NCBI GenBank assembly: GCA_963703085.1
Contig: OY969789.1
Span: forward strand, 2,480,001-2,544,000
Length of the DNA stretch: 64,000 nucleotides
From: DATAEG01 sp963703085
GTDB taxonomy: Bacteria > Actinomycetota > Actinomycetes > Mycobacteriales > Jatrophihabitantaceae
Reading direction: 5' to 3'
Below, in pieces: positions 58,603-64,000 of this stretch. Within the stretch, counting starts at the first letter, position 1, and each line of letters opens with the position of its first letter. The notes under the pieces were generated by a model. It did not search any database and was not told the DNA's origin. It saw nothing but the letters and a program-made list of their open reading frames with translations. Made by a program: the position numbers and the translations under genes.

Positions 58603-60017
58603 TTCGCCTCGACGAACCGCGCCCACAGATGATGGCTGAGGTAGGACCGCCACGGCGCGCAGCGGCTGGCTTGGCCCGGTGTGATGCCGAGTTCGGTGAG
58701 CATCCGGCGCACCGCGAGGTCGGTGTCCAGCAACACGTCCGGATCGGCGAGCGCGCGCATCCGCACGTAGCGAGCGGTCCACGGGCCGACCCCGGGCAGC
58801 GCGAGGAGCGCGGCGGATGTCTCGTCGCGGTCGGCACCGGGGTCGAGTGCCAAGCCGTCGGCGGCGCCCTGCGCCAATGCGATCAGGGCTCGGCCGCGCG
58901 AGCGGGGCAGCGGCAAGGTTTCGGGGTCGAGGGCGGCGACGGTCTGCGGGGAAGGGAACAATCGCCAGCCACCGAACACCTCCTCGCCGTGTTCGGCGAC
59001 GATCCGGGCGAGCACGGTGCGGGCCCCGGCCACCGAGACCTGCTGGCCGACGATGGTGCGGAACGCGAGCTCGAAGCCGTCCGTCGCGCCGGGCGAACGC
59101 AGTCCCGGCCTTGCCCGGACCAGCGGGTGCAGCGGGGTCACCGCGGTGAGCACGTCCTGCACTGCCACCGGATCCGCGTCCAGATCCAGCAGCCGTCGGA
59201 GGCGTGACACCGCAGCAGGCAGGTCGCGGTGATCGACCAGTCGCAGCGTGGCGGCGACGTGGTCGGGTCGCGGCCGCACAGTCGCCAGTGCGGCGCCGTG
59301 CGGCAAGCGCAGGGTGCGGGTGTAGCTCGTCGCGTCACCCTGCTCGACGCCGGCGACGCCGTGTACCTGCAGAAAACTGAGCAGCTGGGCAGCCGCCAGC
59401 GGGGCCCGGAACGGCAGGCGCAGGTCGATGGTGCCGCCCTCCGCAGCCGGTTCGCCGCGGCGGGCCTGGCGCAGCTCACGCGGCGAGCTGGCGTACACCT
59501 CGCGCATCGTCTGGTTGAACTGCCGGATGCTGGCGAAGCCCGCAGCGAACGCGACGTCCGATGCCGGAAGATCAGTCGTCTCGAGCAGGATGCGGGCGGT
59601 GTGCGCCCGATGCGATCTGGCCAAGGCGAGCGGTCCGGCGCCGACCTCGGTGAGCAGGGTGCGGCCGAGCTGCCGCTGCGAGTAGCCGAGCCGTCTGGCC
59701 AGGCCGGGCACGCCTTCGCGATCCACCACGCCGTCGCCGATCATCCGCAGTGCGCGTCCGGCGAGGTCGCCGCGGATGTCCCAGTCCGGCGAGCCGGGTG
59801 CCACGTCCGGGCGGCATCGCTTGCAGGCGCGGAACCCGTCGCGCTGCGCGCCCGCAGCACTGGCGAAGAAGCGAACGTTCTTGCGGCGCGGGGTCATCGC
59901 CGGGCAGGACGGCCGGCAGTAGATGCCGGTGGATGTGACGCCGGTGTAGAAGAAGCCGTCGAACCGCGGATCGCGGCTGCTGACCGCGCGGTAGCAGATC
60001 TCGTCGTCGGGCAGCAT
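58596..60017 (-). CDS. Ada-AlkA fusion: methyl-phosphotriester sensor, AraC HTH and 3-methyladenine DNA glycosylase
   Basis: A 473-residue three-part protein. N-terminal Ada zinc domain (DPRFDGFFYTGVTSTGIYCRPSCPA and FRACKRCRPD with four Cys), an AraC helix-turn-helix (VPGLARRLGYSQRQLGRTL, ASIRQFNQTMREVYASSPRELR), and a C-terminal AlkA glycosylase with the HhH motif ALPGVGPWTARYVRMRAL and catalytic Asp in DVLLDTDLAVRR. It should sense methylated phosphotriesters, activate the operon and excise alkylated bases. ATG 60017 (MLPDDEICYRAV) is typical; an in-frame GTG lies just before and longer starts reach 60113. Confidence 0.92.
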   Translation of the reverse strand: MLPDDEICYRAVSSRDPRFDGFFYTGVTSTGIYCRPSCPAMTPRRKNVRFFASAAGAQRDGFRACKRCRPDVAPGSPDWDIRGDLAGRALRMIGDGVVDREGVPGLARRLGYSQRQLGRTLLTEVGAGPLALARSHRAHTARILLETTDLPASDVAFAAGFASIRQFNQTMREVYASSPRELRQARRGEPAAEGGTIDLRLPFRAPLAAAQLLSFLQVHGVAGVEQGDATSYTRTLRLPHGAALATVRPRPDHVAATLRLVDHRDLPAAVSRLRRLLDLDADPVAVQDVLTAVTPLHPLVRARPGLRSPGATDGFELAFRTIVGQQVSVAGARTVLARIVAEHGEEVFGGWRLFPSPQTVAALDPETLPLPRSRGRALIALAQGAADGLALDPGADRDETSAALLALPGVGPWTARYVRMRALADPDVLLDTDLAVRRMLTELGITPGQASRCAPWRSYLSHHLWARFVEAKC

Positions 60018-60154
60018 CACGCAGCTCAGTCTGCCCTGTCGCGCCGACCGTGACTGGCAGTTTTCCGACATCGCAGTCCGCCTCGGAGTACTGCGGCCAC
60101 CGTCCTGCACCACGCCCGCCAGAACGCAACTGACGCAGGACGGTCAGTGATCGA

Positions 60155-62947
60155 TCACCCGGTGTTGCGCAGCCCGGCAGCCACCCCGTTGATCGTCAGC
60201 AGCAGGGCGCGCCGGGCTTCCTCCGAATCGTCACCGGCCCGGACCCGGGACAGCAGATCAACCTGGAGGTAGGAGATCGGATCCAGATAGGCGTCGCGAA
60301 CGTCGAGAGTGCGCTTCAGCGAGGGCTGTGTTTCCAGCAATCCCTGCTCGGCGGTGACGCCGAGCAGTTCCTGGACGGTCAGCTCGTGCTCGGCACGGAT
60401 GACCTCGAACAACCGCTGCAGCTCGTTCGGCACCAGCGAGCGGACGTAGTGCGCCGCGATCTGCAGATCCGTCTTCGCCAGCGTCATCTCCACGTTGGAC
60501 ACGAACGTCCCGAAGAAGTGCCACTCCCGGTGCATCTCGCGCAGCACGTCGCCGAACCCCGCTTCCCGCGCGGCCCGCAGCCCGGAACCGACACCGAACC
60601 AGCCGGGCACGATCTGCCGCGACTGCGTCCAGCCGAACACCCACGGGATGGCCCGCAGCCCGCCGATGCCGCCGCCGGAGTCCGGACGGCGCGACGGACG
60701 CGAGCCGATGTTGAGCGACCCGAGCTGCTCCACCGGAGTGGAGGCCATGAAATAGGCCGGCAGATCGGGATCGTCGATCAGCCCGCGGTACGCGGCGAAG
60801 GCCGCCTCACTCACCGCGGACATGCACTCGTCCCATTGCCGTAACTGCGTTTCACCCTGCCGGGGCGAACGGTGCAGCACGGAGGCCTGCAGCACCGCGG
60901 CGACGGTCAGCTCGAGGTTCTCCCGGGCCAAAGCCGGCAGGGCGTACTTGTCGGAGATGACCTCGCCCTGCTCGGTGAACTTGATCTCGCCGTCGAGCAC
61001 CCCCCACGGCTGGGCGAGGATCGAGTCGTAGGTCGGGCCGCCACCTCTGCCGACCGTGCCGCCCCGACCGTGGAACAGGCGCAGCCGGACGCCGTGCCGG
61101 GCAGCTACGTCGCGCAACGTGCGCTGTGCCTTGTGGATCTCCCACTGCGACGTGGTGACGCCGGCTTCCTTGTTCGAGTCGGAATACCCGAGCATGACTT
61201 CCTGCACGTCGCCACGCAGTCGGACGATGAGCCGGTAACCCGGGTCGCAGAGCAGCTCGTCCAGCACCTGGCCCGCCTTGCGCAGCTCGTCGGGCGTCTC
61301 GAGGAGCGGTACGAAGCCGATCCGGGCGTACCCGCCGTCAGCACGGTCGTGGATGTCCAGCAGGCCCGCCTCGCGCGCCAGTACGCAGGCCGCCAACACG
61401 TCATCGGCGCCGCGCGTCATCGAGATGATGTAGCTCTCGATCACATCCTCGCCGTAGGTGTCGAGCGCGGCGCGGATCTCGGTGAAGACGGCGAACGTCT
61501 TCGCCCCGGCCGCGTCGAGTGGCGGCGGCGTCGGCGCAAGCGGGCGACGGGAGGTGAGCTCCTTGGAGAGCAACCGCATCCGGTAGTCGCGCGGCAGGTC
61601 GCCGTAGAGCCACGTCTCCTCGACGAGGCGGTCGACGAGCTGGCCGAGCGCGTGATGGTGTGCGTCGGCGTGCTCGCGAATGTCCATCGTGGCCAGGTGC
61701 AGACCGGTGACGGAGAGGGTGCGCATCGCTCGGGCCAGCAAGCCGTCAGCGATCAGCGAACCATTGCCGGCGCGCAGCGATCGTTCGATCACGGCGAGTT
61801 CGTCCAGGAGCTCCGCGCCATGCAGGTAATCCCGCCCGGGGATGTGCGGCATCCCATCGGCAACCCGACGCCGTCCATTGGCGAGCTTGAGCTTCATGTA
61901 GGACAACTTCAACCGGTACGGCTCCTCGGCGTTGATCCGCAGCACCCGCTCGTCCATCTCCGGCAACGCGTCGGCGTCCTGGGCCAGTGAGGCGAGGAGC
62001 TCGTCGGATACCTGGACGACGGAAGTGGAGGAGGAGATCGCCTCGATCAGCCGGTCCAGCAGGCGCGCGGCCAGCAACGAGGCCTCGTGATGCTGCAGGC
62101 GTAGCACCGAGCGCGTCACCTCAGCGGTGACGTTGGGGTTGCCGTCGCGGTCCCCGCCGATCCAGGTGCCGAAGGTGAGCGGTCGCGCGATCGCGGAGAG
62201 GTGCGCGCCGCGGCTGGCCAGCTCTTCGGCCAGCTCGGTGGTCAGATCGGGCAGCGACTCGGAGACGATCGCCTGCAGGTAGTAGAGCGCGTTGCGTGCC
62301 TCGTCCACCGGAGCGGGACGGGACAGCCGCAGCTCGTCGGTCTGCCAGATCAGGTCGATGATCTCGGCCAGCTGCCGATCCTGTCGTGCGCGCGCGAGCG
62401 AGTCCGCAACAGTGGGCACCTCGAGCACGTCGGCGACTCCGCGCAGCTTGCCCAGGATCGACCGCCGGCTGGCCTCGGTCGGATGGGCGGTGAAGACCGG
62501 CCGAACCGCCAGTTCGCTGACCGCCTTCTCCAGACCCGCCGGGCCGGACTCGGCATGGACGGCCGCGACCGCCCTGGTCAGCCACTCCTCACCCGCCGGC
62601 CGGCGCTGCAGCCCACGCACCCGGTGCACCTGTTCGGCGACGTTGGCGAGGTAGAAGTACGCCGAGAAGGCGCGCACCAAGGCGGTCGCCGATTCCAGCG
62701 AAGCGTCCGCCAGTAGCGCGCGCACCTCGGTGCGGGCCTGTGCGCTGCCGGCCGCGGACTCATCCTTGCTCTGCTTCGTCAATGCGCGGACCTGCTCCAC
62801 CTGCGCAAGCAGCTCTGCACCGTTCTGGCGGACCAGCGCCTCGCCGAGCAACGCGCCGACCCGGCGCACGTCAGCGCGCAGTGCCGCGTCCTCGTCGACG
62901 GCATCGACGTTATCGATCGGCTCGGGCAGCGACGGGGCGGCTGTCAT
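60155..62947 (-). CDS. ppc: Phosphoenolpyruvate carboxylase
   Basis: A 930-residue anaplerotic enzyme adding bicarbonate to PEP to make oxaloacetate. Catalytic His in VFTAHPTEASRRSIL, Arg-rich loop GTWIGGDRDGNPNVT, GYSDSNKEAG, FHGRGGTVGRGGGPTYDSI and the C-terminal ...AAGLRNTG are all conserved. Length is normal. AAGGA lies eight bases before ATG 62947. It is transcribed alone, divergent to the sugar transferase gene. Confidence 0.97.
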   Translation of the reverse strand: MTAAPSLPEPIDNVDAVDEDAALRADVRRVGALLGEALVRQNGAELLAQVEQVRALTKQSKDESAAGSAQARTEVRALLADASLESATALVRAFSAYFYLANVAEQVHRVRGLQRRPAGEEWLTRAVAAVHAESGPAGLEKAVSELAVRPVFTAHPTEASRRSILGKLRGVADVLEVPTVADSLARARQDRQLAEIIDLIWQTDELRLSRPAPVDEARNALYYLQAIVSESLPDLTTELAEELASRGAHLSAIARPLTFGTWIGGDRDGNPNVTAEVTRSVLRLQHHEASLLAARLLDRLIEAISSSTSVVQVSDELLASLAQDADALPEMDERVLRINAEEPYRLKLSYMKLKLANGRRRVADGMPHIPGRDYLHGAELLDELAVIERSLRAGNGSLIADGLLARAMRTLSVTGLHLATMDIREHADAHHHALGQLVDRLVEETWLYGDLPRDYRMRLLSKELTSRRPLAPTPPPLDAAGAKTFAVFTEIRAALDTYGEDVIESYIISMTRGADDVLAACVLAREAGLLDIHDRADGGYARIGFVPLLETPDELRKAGQVLDELLCDPGYRLIVRLRGDVQEVMLGYSDSNKEAGVTTSQWEIHKAQRTLRDVAARHGVRLRLFHGRGGTVGRGGGPTYDSILAQPWGVLDGEIKFTEQGEVISDKYALPALARENLELTVAAVLQASVLHRSPRQGETQLRQWDECMSAVSEAAFAAYRGLIDDPDLPAYFMASTPVEQLGSLNIGSRPSRRPDSGGGIGGLRAIPWVFGWTQSRQIVPGWFGVGSGLRAAREAGFGDVLREMHREWHFFGTFVSNVEMTLAKTDLQIAAHYVRSLVPNELQRLFEVIRAEHELTVQELLGVTAEQGLLETQPSLKRTLDVRDAYLDPISYLQVDLLSRVRAGDDSEEARRALLLTINGVAAGLRNTG

Positions 62948-63246
62948 GCAGAGAATCCTTGCCTACCGGGTGAAGCGCCGCGCACCCACTCCCCGACCCT
63001 GCTATGGCGTCCGCTGCGATCGCAGCCGCGCAGCGTGCCCCGGTAAGACGTGCGCCGCGCGGGTTATCTCATTGACCTGCCGTGCCGGGTTTACGCCAGC
63101 ACCTTGTGCATGTACAGTCACGCCGGAGATCAACTTCGACCGTTGCGGAGCGCTTGCGCTTGCGGAGTTGGCCTCAACGGGGGAAAACGGGGATCGTCTG
63201 GCCACGCTTCGCAGCGGGTGGTGCAGGCGTACGGGGGCTTTGAATT
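62948..63246. promoter_or_regulatory. Divergent intergenic region with candidate promoter for sugar transferase
   Basis: No gene is supported in this 299-base stretch. A candidate plus-strand promoter is TTTACG at 63090-63095, 17 bases, then extended -10 TG-TACAGT (63111-63118), giving a ~120-base leader. The stretch around 63150-63160 has GCGCTTGCGCTTGCGG repeats. The stretch nearest ppc carries its ribosome site AAGGA. Confidence 0.45.
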
Positions 63247-64000
63247 ATGGGCGGCGCCTTGCGCGTCGTCGAGTCGGGGGACTCAGCGGCAGAGTTGCAT
63301 GCCGATCATCTCGGGCTCGACGAAGTCAGTCGGCTACATCCAGAATCGCTCGTCGCATCGCGACGGCATCACCGTCTCGTCGGCCTGCACTCGCGGCGCC
63401 GGGTTCGAGTCGGCGAATTTCCGATCCGCCGCGTTCCGGCGCGGGCCTGGGTCAAGCAGTACGGCGCAGCGCTGTTGCTGGTCGATCTGCTTGCTGGAGT
63501 CATCAGCGGCGCATCGGCGTTCGCCATCCGCATTCCCGAGGGAGCACAAGCCACGTCGGCCGAGGCGCTCTACCTGCCCTTGGCCCTGCTCTTCCCGATG
63601 TGCTGGCTCGGCGCAGCGTGGTTGGCCGACGCGTACGAGTCGCGAGTCATCGGACTCGGCTCGGAGGAATACCAGCGCATCGGCAAGGCGTTCGTCGGGC
63701 TGCTCGCCGCGGTCGGCTTCACGTCGTACGCGTTGCATGCGAGCGTCCCGCGCGGCTACGTCGTAATCGCGCTGCCCGCAGCCCTGCTGTTGAGCGTGGC
63801 CGGCCGTTTCGCGCTCCGCAAGGTGCTGCACCGGGCGCGGGCACGGGGGCAGGCCAGTAACTCGGTCGTCGTCGTCGGCGACGCCGACTCGGTAGCCGAC
63901 CTGTCGCGCCGCATGCACGCCGAGACCTACGCCGGAATGAAGGTGGTCGGCGCGTGCATCCCGGCCACCGAGCTTGCCGACCCGCGGGCTCGCGAGGAAC
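63247..64000 (+). CDS. Exopolysaccharide polyprenyl glycosylphosphotransferase, N-terminal part (3' truncated)
   Basis: An open frame from ATG 63247 to the window end (251 codons, no stop). After a ~70-residue cytoplasmic start, four membrane segments follow (AALLLVDLLAGVISGASAFAI, LPLALLFPMCWLGAAWLA, GKAFVGLLAAVGFTSYAL, VVIALPAALLLSVAG), then a Rossmann-like region SVVVVGDADSVADLSRRM. This is the topology of WbaP/CpsE-like enzymes that load the first sugar phosphate on undecaprenyl phosphate; the catalytic domain lies beyond the window. A GTACGGGGGC site precedes the ATG. Confidence 0.85.
   Translation, partial: MGGALRVVESGDSAAELHADHLGLDEVSRLHPESLVASRRHHRLVGLHSRRRVRVGEFPIRRVPARAWVKQYGAALLLVDLLAGVISGASAFAIRIPEGAQATSAEALYLPLALLFPMCWLGAAWLADAYESRVIGLGSEEYQRIGKAFVGLLAAVGFTSYALHASVPRGYVVIALPAALLLSVAGRFALRKVLHRARARGQASNSVVVVGDADSVADLSRRMHAETYAGMKVVGACIPATELADPRAREE

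Overview
The window is high-GC, gene-dense chromosomal DNA from an actinobacterium (Actinomycetota). The evidence is GC-rich third codon positions, many GTG starts, ATGA/GTGA stop-start overlaps, several apparently leaderless genes with a TAnnnT -10 box 6-8 nt before the start codon, F420-type and mycothiol-type enzymes, and the block pmt/rsmI/metG/tatD/rpf/ksgA. That block, with glmU-prs-rplY-pth nearby, recalls the Rv1002c-Rv1019 neighbourhood of Mycobacterium tuberculosis. It cannot be assigned below phylum; a Frankia/Jatrophihabitans/Nakamurella-like lineage is only a guess.

Layout. 1-11762: a plus-strand carbohydrate operon with an ABC permease 3' end, a propeller-like protein, two amidohydrolase-family proteins (the first without its metal ligands), a solute-binding lipoprotein, a DegT/StrS aminotransferase, a Gfo/Idh-like dehydrogenase, an enolase-superfamily enzyme and a secreted DUF4091 protein. 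11825-14234: a YtrA-type GntR/ABC operon under a palindromic operator. 14252-17590: a hemolysin III family protein, a small winged-helix protein, an HD protein, an aldo/keto reductase and a DinB-like protein. 17640-23818: a membrane-anchored unknown, then TetR and a fatty-acid beta-oxidation operon (SDR, thiolase, FadB-like). 23831-29775: Nudix, F420-type and DoxX-like proteins, methylglyoxal synthase, a fused 2-oxoacid dehydrogenase E1 and an acyl-CoA ligase.

29845-39973 is the conserved core: protein O-mannosyltransferase, rsmI, a secreted endonuclease/phosphatase, metG, tatD, two tandem Rpf-like cell-wall hydrolases, and ksgA. 39903-47853 holds a membrane protein, an orphan EspI-like MinD ATPase, prs, glmU, tRNA-Gln, a delta-9 desaturase, tryptophan 2,3-dioxygenase and TetR. 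ispE, rplY and pth lie at 54.8-57.3 kb, so ksgA and ispE, adjacent in M. tuberculosis, are about 15 kb apart here and on opposite strands. 57293-62947 carries SDR, O6-alkylguanine methyltransferase, an Ada-AlkA fusion and ppc. A sugar-phosphate transferase starts at 63247 and runs off the window.

The most interesting system is a complete-looking azole-forming RiPP (TOMM) operon on the minus strand, 53249 down to 47875. It has a 49-residue precursor with a CSTSTSCS core, a leader-binding/ThiF-like protein, a YcaO cyclodehydratase, a SagB-type dehydrogenase, a CPBP membrane protease and an ABC exporter, all tightly coupled. The layout recalls plantazolicin. The YcaO gene carries a +1 frameshift near 51188 before its C-terminal Pro-x-Pro motif. 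Next to it (53422-54942) is a phage-like HTH/ImmA protease pair plus a divergent Cro-like gene with a palindromic operator, which may control the cluster.
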